11,261 nt of DNA from Candidatus Bathyarchaeum sp. (lineage in GTDB: Archaea > Thermoproteota > Bathyarchaeia > Bathyarchaeales > Bathyarchaeaceae). The stretch is from assembly GCA_004376385.1 (NCBI GenBank), contig SOJY01000095.1, forward strand, positions 1-11,261. Reading direction: 5' to 3'. The notes below the pieces were generated by a model, which saw only the letters and a list, made by a program, of their open reading frames with translations, had not been told where the DNA came from and did not search any database. This document shows positions 1 to 6,518 of the stretch, piece by piece (within the stretch, counting starts at the first letter, position 1; each line of letters opens with the position of its first letter). The position numbers and the translations under genes were made by a program.

Positions 1-432
1 CTCGCAAGAAATCCCTTGATTATATCAATCGTGGCGGGCATTTTGATTTCTCTTGTTGGGGTTGATATTCCTTCTCCAGCATCCACCTTTTTGCATATGT
101 TGGGCGGCACCACATCCGCGGTGGCTGTTTTTATGTTGGGGGCTTTTCTGTACGGAAAGAAATATGCCAACTTGCCTGAAGCTTTTGGGTTGAGTCTACT
201 AAGAATAATTTTCTTGCCCACCTTAGCCTTGGCAACCTTGACGCTGTTCAATCTGCCAACCATGGAACACTCAATGTTGGTGCTTATGCATGGGATGCCT
301 GTTGCCGTTTCTTTGTCAGTTCTGAGCGAACGATACGACTTCTACAAAGAAACCATAGCATCGGTAACCCTGATCTCCTCTCTCGGCGCAATAGTCTACT
401 TGAATATCTGGCTATTTATCTTAGGAATCTAG
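1..432 (+). CDS. AEC-family (auxin efflux carrier-like) membrane transporter, C-terminal part
   Basis: The reading frame is open from base 1, so the gene starts outside the window; the first internal TTG at 16 is not a real start. The 143 visible residues begin LARNPLIISIVAG, the conserved NPL(I/L)I stretch that opens the second half of AEC-family carriers. About five hydrophobic segments follow (roughly residues 5-20, 32-50, 62-84, 90-108 and 118-142). The pattern of a small-residue-rich helix ending in MLGAFLYGKK, an arginine-led helix (LLRIIFLPTL), a HGMPVAVSLSVLSERY segment and a terminal helix matches the end of this family. AEC proteins are secondary transporters of the cytoplasmic membrane, exporting small organic anions such as malate or auxin-like acids; the substrate cannot be read here. 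The stop is TAG at 430-432. The family call is fairly sure, the substrate unknown. Confidence 0.8.
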   Translation, partial: LARNPLIISIVAGILISLVGVDIPSPASTFLHMLGGTTSAVAVFMLGAFLYGKKYANLPEAFGLSLLRIIFLPTLALATLTLFNLPTMEHSMLVLMHGMPVAVSLSVLSERYDFYKETIASVTLISSLGAIVYLNIWLFILGI

Positions 433-897
433 GCAGCAAAAAAGTTTGAAATACACCGATTCAAGCTTTCCTTTAGTTCTCTTAGATTTCCAGAAAAAGT
501 ACTGTTTTCAACAATGAACTATTATTAGTCTCCTAATACAGTGTTTTTTCCAATATTAATAAGCGGTTAATTTTTCTTTTTCGTTTTGTTGTGGCGTTTG
601 GGGTTGATCTATCTTGCATAGGCAATGATTTCTCGTAGGGCAGTTTTCAGAGAACCTGAAGAATTGGTTATTCTGTTGCTGATATCGTGGAAAAATATTG
701 GAGTTGAGTTTAATCGGTTCATGGCTTCTGTTAGAAAGAAGTTTGGGAAAGTCTTTACAAATTAAAATATGCTCCACCCGCAAGCTTTTGGATTAAAAAG
801 ACCAGATAGAATACTGGGGTAAGCAAAGAAGTTATAACAGAAGGCGATAGAATTGGTGCGATTAAACTGTAATCATCTAAAAAGAGAATGATAAAAC
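433..897. other. 465-bp intergenic stretch, no convincing gene
   Basis: No recognisable protein or RNA was found. There is a T-rich run at 570-593 (TTTTTCTTTTTCGTTTTG type) that could end transcription of the AEC gene. Two short open frames overlap on opposite strands: a + strand one at 625-765 (46 codons, ATG start, hydrophobic stretch ELVILLLISW) and a - strand one at 556-783 (75 codons, TTG start). Neither resembles a family I know, so both are left uncalled. The creatininase-family gene that follows must have its promoter here, but no clear TATA box stands out. Confidence 0.5.
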
Positions 898-1647
898 ATG
901 TGTGCAGATTTGAGCAAAAACGGAACATTATGGTTTGACGAGCTTTCTATGCCGGAAGCAGAAAAAGCGGCTAGAGACGGAAAAGTTGTGATTATCCCAT
1001 GCGGAAGCATCGAAGAACATGGAACTCATCTGCCGCTTTGTACAGACAGTCTTCAAGCCGAGTATGTGGCTTTGGGAGTCGCCCGAAAATCTGGTTGCCT
1101 AGTTGCACCGCCCTTAAGGTATGGGCTTTGTAATTCTACAAGAAATTTTCCGGGCACAATCACGATAAGTTTTGATTCGCTACGGAGCATAATGGCTGAT
1201 ATTCTGGAAGATTTTGTCCGTAACGATTTCAAACGATTGTTAATTATAACAGGTCATGCGGGTGGGTCACATATGACTGCAATTAAGCTTGCAGCCAAAA
1301 CGGTTGTAAATAATCACAAGAACGAAGAGGATAGACCACGAATTATGGTTTGCTCAGATTATGACTTTGCGTTTGATCTTAGAGGCAAGGACTTTGATGC
1401 CCGAGATTCCCACGCGGGTACCATCGAAACTTCGAGAGTAATGGCTATTCGATCCGATTTGATAAAAGGAAAAGGAGAACAAAGTTTTCCAAATCTGCCC
1501 AGATTCGAGATTGTTCCAGATCCTGAACGATACTTCCCAAGCGGAGTTATGGGCGACCCGACAATAGCATCAGTTAAGAAAGGACAAAAAATAAATGAGT
1601 ATGTGATAGAGCAGATCGTGAAACTGGTCGAAGAATTAAAGCATTAA
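898..1647 (+). CDS. Creatininase-family metal-dependent amidohydrolase
   Basis: The 249-residue protein has the usual length and motifs of the creatininase fold. The metal site is GSIEEHGTHLPLCTD at residues 36-50 (ligands expected at E39, H41 and D50), followed by ITGHAGGSH at 117-125 (H120) and DSHAGTIETSR at 170-180 (H172, E177). Creatininase itself has a glutamate two residues after the equivalent of H120. Here that position is glycine, so E177 in the HAGxxET motif probably provides the remaining ligand, as in members outside true creatininases. The family includes creatinine amidohydrolase, the archaeal formamidopyrimidine deformylase ArfB of riboflavin/F420 synthesis, and peptidases such as MftE. 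ArfB is an attractive reading in an archaeon, but the sequence alone does not decide. Start ATG at 898; an ATG at 888 is in another frame. The DJ-1-family gene follows after about 20 bases, suggesting co-transcription. Cytoplasmic. Confidence 0.85.
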   Translation: MCADLSKNGTLWFDELSMPEAEKAARDGKVVIIPCGSIEEHGTHLPLCTDSLQAEYVALGVARKSGCLVAPPLRYGLCNSTRNFPGTITISFDSLRSIMADILEDFVRNDFKRLLIITGHAGGSHMTAIKLAAKTVVNNHKNEEDRPRIMVCSDYDFAFDLRGKDFDARDSHAGTIETSRVMAIRSDLIKGKGEQSFPNLPRFEIVPDPERYFPSGVMGDPTIASVKKGQKINEYVIEQIVKLVEELKH

Positions 1648-1670
1648 AAAAGATAATGAAGGGATATTGT

Positions 1671-2234
1671 ATGGTTAAAGCATTGGTCTTTCTTGCTACA
1701 GGATTCGAAGAAATCGAAACAACAACAATTGTAGACATCCTCAGAAGAGCCGGCGTAGATGTAATCGTTGCTGGTTTGACACCCAACGTGGTGGAAGGCG
1801 CACATGGAATGAGAATTGTTCCAGACAAGCCAATCGATGACGTTACTACAGAAGATTTTGATGCAGTAATATGTCCTGGAGGGAATCCGGGTTATAAGAA
1901 TCTTAGAAATGACCCGCGAGTGATTAATATGATCAAAAAGGCGTTCGACTCCAACAAGCTAGTAGCCGCGATCTGTGCAGCTCCAGCAGTTCTCTCAGAC
2001 GCTGGCGTTCTGAAAGGAAAGAATTGCACGATTTATCCAGGAATGGAAAACGAACTCAGAAAGGGTGGAGGCAAGCCAAAAGAGGACATGGTTGTGGTTG
2101 ACGGAAATATCGTAACGAGTAGAGGACCCGCAACAGCTCTTCCGTTTGCTCTTAAACTGGCAGAAAAATTGGTTGGAAAACAGGTCGCTGAAGCGGTTAG
2201 CAAGAAGACGATGGCAAACATCTTACGATGGTAG
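1671..2234 (+). CDS. DJ-1/PfpI (ThiJ) family protein
   Basis: From the ATG at 1671 the protein is 187 residues, begins MVKALVFLATGFEEIE, and so matches the family N-terminus. An ATG at 1656 in frame would add only MKGYC, and the purine-rich GAAGGG at 1658-1663 sits well as a ribosome site for 1671. Conserved features are E16 (end of GFEEIE), the oxyanion/Gly-rich segment CPGGNPG at 68-74, the nucleophile elbow AAICAAPAVL with C102, and the C-terminal TSRGPATALPFALKLAE at 149-165 typical of the DJ-1/YajL branch. The residue matching human DJ-1 His126 appears to be Y122, so a complete Cys-His pair is not evident. DJ-1-like proteins act on oxidised or glycated molecules such as methylglyoxal, or as chaperones; the exact role is open. 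It lies just downstream of the creatininase-family gene, likely in one transcript. Cytoplasmic. Confidence 0.88.
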   Translation: MVKALVFLATGFEEIETTTIVDILRRAGVDVIVAGLTPNVVEGAHGMRIVPDKPIDDVTTEDFDAVICPGGNPGYKNLRNDPRVINMIKKAFDSNKLVAAICAAPAVLSDAGVLKGKNCTIYPGMENELRKGGGKPKEDMVVVDGNIVTSRGPATALPFALKLAEKLVGKQVAEAVSKKTMANILRW

Positions 2235-2244
2235 CACAATTCTG

Positions 2245-2285
2245 ATTAAAAAAAGAATATGGGATTGTTGGAGATGACTCCAACA
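2245..2285 (-). terminator. Hairpin plus T-run between convergent genes
   Basis: Bases 2266-2273 (TGTTGGAG) and 2278-2285 (CTCCAACA) are perfect 8-bp inverted arms around a 4-base ATGA loop. Reading the - strand out of the 2312-3058 gene, the hairpin is followed about ten bases later by a run of T (complement of the A run at about 2248-2254). This is the layout of an intrinsic-like terminator for the - strand gene. It may also block read-through from the + strand operon. Confidence 0.6.
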
Positions 2286-2311
2286 GATCATGAACGGTTC
2301 TGATAGTGTTT

Positions 2312-3058
2312 CTAAGGTTTCTTTCGTTTCCATAATGCTGTGGCAGCGGTTACGATTACGATCAAACCTATTACCGTGTATACGTGTATGTTTTCTGGGA
2401 TTTGATCTGGGTTTTCAACTTCGGCGACGGTCCATGTTGAGAAGTGATCTGTGTTGCAGACTAGGTAGCCGTTTTGGTCCATGTAGCTTTCAACAGGAGT
2501 CCACTGGTTTTGAGTTGGGTCCCAGTAATGCCATATTAGCTTTGAAGCGTTGACTTCGCGCCCAAGTTCTGTGCTGAGTTCTGTCTGGTTAATGTGTAAT
2601 CTTAGCTGGCTCTGCAGTTGGAGTGTGGCGTCAGTCTCTAATACCATATAGAAGTTTAGGGTGCGTTCCATCACTGCTTCGCCTTGGGGCGGTGAAGCAC
2701 TAACGTTCATGGTTAGCATCATTGTTTGGTTTGGGTCAACAGAAACGGAGATAATTCTGTTTCTGACTTGGGGGTCTAAGGTCAGATTCAATTCGCAATT
2801 TTCGGTGCAGTTCATCATTAGAGTGAAGTTTTTGTAGAAGCAGACGGTTGTTTCCATTGCTTGTAGGGATTCCAGATAGCCTGAGGGAGTGATGTCGGTT
2901 CGGTTGAACTGTACGGCGTTTTGGGGCATGTCAGGGGGTATGTTGTTGCTATTGGTTTGTCCGTTTGCTTGAACAGAAGTCAAAAAGGAAAAGGTCAGCA
3001 GCATCATTAGGAGAGATAAAGCTGTGAAGCTTACCATACATTTTCTTTTTAGGGTCAT
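2312..3058 (-). CDS. Secreted, C-terminally membrane-anchored glycoprotein-like protein of unknown function
   Basis: The 248-residue protein starts with a signal peptide (KRK at 4-6, hydrophobic 8-28, likely cleavage after SVQA at 28-31) and ends with one transmembrane helix (about 226-243) followed by WKRKKP, a positive stop-transfer tail. The part between should face outside. It carries eight N-x-S/T sequons (N52, N77, N83, N91, N110, N118, N157, N170), so it is probably heavily N-glycosylated. Four cysteines lie outside (C73, C84, C88, C201). The segment at about 176-210 (WHYWDP...W.PV.......TDHFSTWTV) resembles a motif common near the end of archaeal surface proteins, but I cannot name a domain. 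The start ATG at 3058 is preceded by purine-rich GAGATGAGTAAGA. Monocistronic, - strand, ending at a hairpin terminator. Function unknown; a cell-envelope role is inferred from topology. Confidence 0.75.
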   Translation of the reverse strand: MTLKRKCMVSFTALSLLMMLLTFSFLTSVQANGQTNSNNIPPDMPQNAVQFNRTDITPSGYLESLQAMETTVCFYKNFTLMMNCTENCELNLTLDPQVRNRIISVSVDPNQTMMLTMNVSASPPQGEAVMERTLNFYMVLETDATLQLQSQLRLHINQTELSTELGREVNASKLIWHYWDPTQNQWTPVESYMDQNGYLVCNTDHFSTWTVAEVENPDQIPENIHVYTVIGLIVIVTAATALWKRKKP

Positions 3059-3122
3059 TCTTACTCATCTCACATCTTCTATATCAATATACAGTACATC
3101 CTATAAGATAAGGGACATTATG

Positions 3123-3128
3123 AAAAAA
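3123..3128 (-). terminator. T-run after the CDF gene
   Basis: Six A on the + strand (six T on the - strand) lie about 40 bases beyond the TAA of the CDF transporter, in a short intergenic gap. Archaeal polymerases stop at such U-runs, so this may separate the CDF transcript from the surface-protein gene. No hairpin is obvious. Confidence 0.3.
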
Positions 3129-3167
3129 GCATTCCAAAAACTGAAACGGTCTTTCCCGCCTGCTGCT

Positions 3168-4019
3168 TTATTTTGGCGGCTCAACGTGAATTGTCAGGCT
3201 TACGTTTGGCTGCTCCTCTTTCAATTCCTCTTCTAAATGATCCGTAAGATCATGAGCTTCCTTAACGCTCAGGGAACCGTCAACTGAAAGATGGAGCTCC
3301 GCAAAAACTTGGTTCCCGTGTCGACGGGTTTTCAAATCATGGAAGTCAATAAAACGGAAAGTATGCCGGCCAAGAAGCTCGATTATCTTCTCCTCTTCTT
3401 CTCTGCACGATTGATCCATTAGACGGTTTGAAGCCTTCAAAACAAGCCCCACTCCCATCCTCACAACCAAAACGGCAACCACAAAGGCGAGTATAGAATC
3501 CACGAAGCCCCACCCAGTTAATTGGGCAACAAAGAGACCTATCCACACGCCCACAGTCGAGATTACGTCAGAAAAGAGATGTTTCGCGTCGCCCTCAAGT
3601 GCCGTTGAGCCGCAGCTCTTAGCAGTTTTGATTAACAGCCAAGAGAGCCCCGCATTCAGGGCAGTAGCGAACATCGAGATTCCAATGGCAATGTCAAGTT
3701 TAAACAGTTCAGCGGGCTCAAAGAGACGCCCCGCAGCTGCATTGATGATAAGAAGTGCAGCAAGGATTATGAAGATGCCCTCCACAAGGCATGATATGTC
3801 CTCGATTTTTTCGTGACCATACTTGTGGCTACGGTCAGGGGCTTTTTCTGAAACACAAACCGAGAAAAGCATTAGCCCTGAAGCAGCTATGTTAACAATA
3901 GACTCTAGGGCATCAGAAAGCAAGGCTACGGAGTTAGAAATAAAATATGCTACTAGTTTTATGCCAAAAATGGCGATGCCACAAAACATGGCTAAAAGTG
4001 CAGCTTGTTTCTTTTCCAT
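3168..4019 (-). CDS. Cation diffusion facilitator (CDF) family metal efflux protein
   Basis: This 283-residue protein is the usual length for a FieF-like CDF antiporter of the cytoplasmic membrane, which exports divalent metal (Zn2+, Fe2+, Mn2+ or similar) in exchange for protons. Six transmembrane segments fit at about 8-28, 32-54, 78-95, 107-131, 150-167 and 171-195. The motif YGHEKIE at 67-73 follows TM2. The TM5 half of the metal site is H147xxxD151. In TM2 the positions equal to E. coli FieF D45 and D49 appear to be E39 and N43 (LLSDALESIVN), not Asp-Asp. The cytoplasmic C-terminal domain (about 205-283) has the family ending, with HLSVD at 243-247, EAHDL at 254-258 and IHVEP at 277-281. 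Start ATG at 4019 gives the expected short N-terminus. It stands apart from the Feo operon, but metal export could balance uptake. Substrate not determined. Confidence 0.88.
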   Translation of the reverse strand: MEKKQAALLAMFCGIAIFGIKLVAYFISNSVALLSDALESIVNIAASGLMLFSVCVSEKAPDRSHKYGHEKIEDISCLVEGIFIILAALLIINAAAGRLFEPAELFKLDIAIGISMFATALNAGLSWLLIKTAKSCGSTALEGDAKHLFSDVISTVGVWIGLFVAQLTGWGFVDSILAFVVAVLVVRMGVGLVLKASNRLMDQSCREEEEKIIELLGRHTFRFIDFHDLKTRRHGNQVFAELHLSVDGSLSVKEAHDLTDHLEEELKEEQPNVSLTIHVEPPK

Positions 4020-4190
4020 AATGGCTAGTTCGGTTATCTCTCGCTTTTAGGTGTTGTCCCTACTGAAGTGTTGGAAACAAAAACATTGAAACAGCCACTT
4101 TCGTGGTATCTGCACATAAAGGGGACTAAAAATCAGGGAATATTATGTAGTTTTTGTGTAACCGTTTATTCATGTAATTACCGTTAGTTT

Positions 4191-4313
4191 TCAGTATTTT
4201 TGGCTTGTACACTCTTTCTTGCCATAAACACTTTCCAATTTATATCCGCAATAGGGACAAAAGTTGAAGTGGTCAGGAAACGAATGGTGGCTGCACCTAA
4301 AGGGGCACTCCAT
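4191..4313 (-). CDS. Small zinc-ribbon-like protein (40 residues)
   Basis: A short open frame in what would otherwise be an empty gap encodes 40 residues starting MECPFRCSHHSF. Its cysteines are C3, C7, C19 and C22 (in FCPYCGYKLE) plus C35, with H9, H10 and H15 between. The CPYCG knuckle followed by a basic/hydrophobic turn is typical of zinc ribbons, so a single Zn2+ site built from C3/C7 (or a nearby His) and C19/C22 is likely. C-x3-C is a looser first knuckle than the usual C-x2-C. A TATA-like box at 4340-4349 lies about 31 bases from the ATG, which would give a leaderless or nearly leaderless message, common in archaea. An upstream GTG at 4328 could extend it by five residues. Role unknown; such mini-proteins often bind nucleic acid or other proteins. 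The knuckle and placed promoter argue against chance. Confidence 0.6.
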   Translation of the reverse strand: MECPFRCSHHSFPDHFNFCPYCGYKLESVYGKKECTSQKY

Positions 4314-4337
4314 CAATTCATAAACCACCAATTCATA
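4314..4337. repeat. 9-bp direct repeat before the zinc-ribbon gene
   Basis: CAATTCATA occurs at 4314-4322 and again at 4329-4337, 15 bases apart. On the - strand it lies between the TATA-like box and the ATG of the zinc-ribbon gene. It may be a regulator site or, since 15 bases is five codons, a short coding repeat (YELVV/YELME) if translation begins upstream. Confidence 0.6.
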
Positions 4338-4339
4338 TG

Positions 4340-4349
4340 CTATAAATTA
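4340..4349 (-). promoter_or_regulatory. TATA-like box for the zinc-ribbon gene
   Basis: The - strand reads TTAATTTATAG here, close to the archaeal TATA consensus. Its centre is about 31 bp from the ATG at 4313, placing the transcript start at or just before the start codon. The element is nearly symmetrical, so it might also serve the + strand isf-like gene, though at about 105 bp that would mean a long leader. Confidence 0.45.
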
Positions 4350-4454
4350 ATAGTGTCACATTATTGGGTAAAAATTGGGTTTAGACATAAGGACATTTTG
4401 AGACGTTAGTAACATTTATTGAGTTTAGTGGACATAGAACTTTAATGAAGCACC

Positions 4455-5051
4455 ATGATTGTCGGCATATGCGGGAGCCCTAGGAAAGGTGCAACAGAAC
4501 ATGTTCTAAGAGAAGCCCTAAACACTCTGGAAACGATGGGCTTCAAAACGGAATTTTTCACAGTTAGAAACAAAAAAATCGGTTTCTGCATCCACTGCGA
4601 CCACTGCTTGAAACATAAAGAATGCATAATAAAGGACGACATGAACACAGTCTACAGCCTACTAAAAGATGCCGCGGGGATAATCTTAGCCACCCCCGTC
4701 TACAACGGGGGAATAAGCGCACAAACAAAAGCAGTCATGGACCGATGTAGAGCCCTCTTAGCCGCAGACCCCAACGTCTTGAAACATAAAATAGGGATGG
4801 TTATTGCCGTTGGGGGAGACAGAATTGGAGGACAGGAACTGGCAATCCAGCAAATCCATACATTTTACATCCTAAACGCGATCACACCCATAAGTGGCGG
4901 TCCCTTCGGAGCAAATCTAGGAGCAAACTTCTGGTCAAAAGACACCTTAGAAGGAGTAAAAGAGGACAAGGAAGGCTTTAGAAGTTTAAAGAAGACAATT
5001 AAACGATTCGCCGAAGCCATGAATAAAATCGAGGTTAAAAGGCAGAATTAA
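4455..5051 (+). CDS. Iron-sulfur flavoprotein (Isf-type), NADPH-dependent FMN reductase fold
   Basis: This 198-residue protein has a flavodoxin-like fold. Residues 7-19 (GSPRKGATEHVLR) form the FMN phosphate loop after the first strand IVGICG, and PVYNGGISAQTKAVMDR at 81-97 is the second flavin-contact region of the FMN_red family. Between them lies a compact cysteine motif, C45-x2-C48-x2-C51-x5-C57. In archaeal Isf proteins this motif holds a [4Fe-4S] cluster beside the FMN. Isf enzymes are cytoplasmic and move electrons from ferredoxin to acceptors including O2 and H2O2, and they form multimers to shorten the cluster-flavin distance. The next gene, 11 bases downstream, is an AfpA-type flavoprotein, and the two are likely co-transcribed. 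Start ATG at 4455; the ribosome site is weak (AATGAAG at 4444-4450). Family assignment is strong; the physiological acceptor is unknown. Confidence 0.88.
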   Translation: MIVGICGSPRKGATEHVLREALNTLETMGFKTEFFTVRNKKIGFCIHCDHCLKHKECIIKDDMNTVYSLLKDAAGIILATPVYNGGISAQTKAVMDRCRALLAADPNVLKHKIGMVIAVGGDRIGGQELAIQQIHTFYILNAITPISGGPFGANLGANFWSKDTLEGVKEDKEGFRSLKKTIKRFAEAMNKIEVKRQN

Positions 5052-5062
5052 AGTGAGGAAAA

Positions 5063-5671
5063 ATGGCTGTTGGAACTGTGGAAATGGAAAAAAAGCAAAA
5101 AAAGAAGAGAAGGGTTGCTTGGGGAATCACAGGTAGCGGAAACAGACTTGCTGAAACAATTGAAACTATGAAACAGATCAATAAGCAGTATCAAACTGAG
5201 ACCAGAATAACAATCTATCTTTCGAAGGCAGGAGACCAAGTATTAAGATTCTACGGTTTGTTTAAGGATTTGAAGGAAAATTTTGATAAAATGCGAGTTG
5301 AAGTTAACTCGAATATACCTACTCTTGCGGTTCAACTGCAGAGCGGAAAAATTGAATTTTTGTTGATTGCTCCAGCCACATCAAATACAGTTGCAAAGAT
5401 CGCAATGGGGATAGCAGACACGTTATTATGTAACGCAACGATAATGGCTCTGAAATCTTTTGTACCCGTCTACATACTGCCCTGCGACTACAAGGAAGGA
5501 GTAACAGCCACGCAACTTCCTGACGGCAGCGAAATGAAAATACGCGTAAGAAAAGAAGATGTTGAGCACATCAAAAAACTAGCAGCCATGGACGGCGTCT
5601 TTGTACTGGAAAAACCCAAAGAAATTGATCATGTCTTCCAAAAGCACTTCAAGCTAGAAGAAGCATCATAG
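5063..5671 (+). CDS. afpA: Archaeoflavoprotein AfpA-type flavoprotein (DmrB/flavoprotein family)
   Basis: After a lysine-rich lead (KKQKKKRR at 10-17), residues 18-202 follow the archaeoflavoprotein AfpA pattern. They show VAWGITGSGNRLAET at 18-32, ITIYLSKAGDQVLRFYGL at about 49-66, LLIAPATSNTVAKIAMGIADTLL at about 112-134, PVYILPCDYKEG at about 146-157 and LPDGSEMKIRVRKEDVE at about 163-179. The family binds FMN and includes dihydromethanopterin reductase DmrB. In Archaeoglobus, AfpA is reported to accept electrons from ferredoxin and to work with Isf, which matches the isf-like gene immediately upstream (11-base gap). The ATG at 5063 follows GAGG at 5055-5058 with four bases between. An ATG at 5084 would remove seven residues and bring the length closer to known AfpA. 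A T-rich stretch after the stop (TATTTTTAAC near 5690) may end the transcript. Cytoplasmic electron carrier. Confidence 0.85.
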   Translation: MAVGTVEMEKKQKKKRRVAWGITGSGNRLAETIETMKQINKQYQTETRITIYLSKAGDQVLRFYGLFKDLKENFDKMRVEVNSNIPTLAVQLQSGKIEFLLIAPATSNTVAKIAMGIADTLLCNATIMALKSFVPVYILPCDYKEGVTATQLPDGSEMKIRVRKEDVEHIKKLAAMDGVFVLEKPKEIDHVFQKHFKLEEAS

Positions 5672-5773
5672 TAAAGGGCCATTTATCTATTTTTAACAGG
5701 TCTCACTGTAACTAACGGGCTTGAATGTGTATAGTTTTTGTGTTTTAGCGGATTTCATATGGTAAAGTTTATC

Positions 5774-5812
5774 TACGACCACATTGCATAAAATTACGAG
5801 TGGTCGTAATTT
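5774..5812. promoter_or_regulatory. Nested inverted repeats, probable iron-repressor operator of the feo operon
   Basis: Two inverted repeats share their right arm. The inner one is AAATTACGA (5791-5799), GTGG, TCGTAATTT (5804-5812): 9-bp perfect arms and a 22-bp dyad. The outer one is TACGACCAC (5774-5782) and GTGGTCGTA (5800-5808), also 9-bp perfect arms with a 17-base gap. TACGA occurs at 5774, at 5795 (21 bp later, two helical turns) and inverted at 5804. It ends 16 bases before the GTG start of the DtxR-type gene and overlaps a TATA-like CATAAAATT (5787-5795). This is the expected place for an autoregulatory iron operator; as RNA, the arms could instead form alternative hairpins. Confidence 0.7.
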
Positions 5813-5828
5813 CTGGTAGGTAAAACTC

Positions 5829-6518
5829 GTGAACACTGAAGGAAAAATAGTCTCTAACCAAGCCGAAGAATACCTTGAGGCAATCTATCGTTTAGAGAGA
5901 AAAAGAGGCTTTGCCAGAACCATGGAGCTTGCTAGGAAATTGAATGTGGTTCCTGGATCGGTTACAAACACGATAGAGAACTTGGAAAGAAAAGGACTTG
6001 TTATTCATGAACCGTATAAAGGAGTAAAGTTAACTGATAATGGACGAAAAATTGCTTCAAATATCCTGAGAAGACATCGCCTCGCAGAACGACTGCTGAC
6101 AGACATTTTACATCTAGATTGGAGCGAGGTCCACGACCCAGCTTGCAAGTTAGAACACGCCCTTTCACCAGAAATACTTAAGCCATTAGAGAAAGCCTTA
6201 AGGCACCCGAAAAGATGCCCTCACGGAAACCCGATACCGACGAATTGTGGAGGAATCATTGAAGAAGAAACAATGGCTCTCACTGAATTTGACGCAAAAA
6301 TGAGTGGTTTTATTGTCAAGATAACTGAAGAAAAAGCTGAGACACTAAAACAACTTACTAGACTAAAAATTACACCTGGAGAACGAATAGAGGTTGAAAA
6401 TAAAATAGTTCCTAGGGGTCCTTTAACAGTCAGGGTTGGAAACGAAAGATGCATAATTGACCATGATTTGGCAGCAATCATCTACGTTAAGAAAGATGAA
6501 GGAGAAGTGAGGAACTGA
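5829..6518 (+). CDS. DtxR/IdeR-type iron-dependent transcriptional repressor with FeoA-like C-terminal domain
   Basis: The 229-residue protein has the full three-domain DtxR layout: winged helix (about 8-73), metal-binding dimerisation domain (74-145) and SH3/FeoA-like domain (about 150-221). Metal ligands line up with DtxR at a constant offset of four. H83, E87 and H102 match the ancillary site (H79, E83, H98), and C106, E109, H110 match the primary site (C102, E105, H106). The cysteine favours iron over manganese sensing, because MntR has Glu there. E14 stands where DtxR has Met10. With Fe2+ bound it should dimerise and repress the operon it heads (feoA, feoB follow with overlapping starts). 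The start is GTG at 5829, preceded by GGTAGG at 5815-5820; nested dyads lie just upstream. Its stop overlaps the feoA start (TGATG). Cytoplasmic DNA-binding protein. Confidence 0.92.
   Translation: MNTEGKIVSNQAEEYLEAIYRLERKRGFARTMELARKLNVVPGSVTNTIENLERKGLVIHEPYKGVKLTDNGRKIASNILRRHRLAERLLTDILHLDWSEVHDPACKLEHALSPEILKPLEKALRHPKRCPHGNPIPTNCGGIIEEETMALTEFDAKMSGFIVKITEEKAETLKQLTRLKITPGERIEVENKIVPRGPLTVRVGNERCIIDHDLAAIIYVKKDEGEVRN

Noticed and set aside
625..765. 46-codon + strand frame with a hydrophobic stretch
   Set aside because: ATG start but no ribosome site or family resemblance; not enough to call a gene.
556..783. 75-codon - strand open frame in the left gap
   Set aside because: TTG start, no recognisable motif, overlaps a + strand frame of similar quality; probably chance.
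888..897. Earlier ATG at 888 as the creatininase-family start
   Set aside because: It is out of frame with the protein.
4095..4106. CCAC-TTTC-GTGG hairpin upstream of the CDF gene
   Set aside because: Four-bp stem only; expected by chance.
4200..4409. 69-codon + strand frame
   Set aside because: It covers the opposite strand of the zinc-ribbon gene and has no motif; the - strand frame explains the region better.
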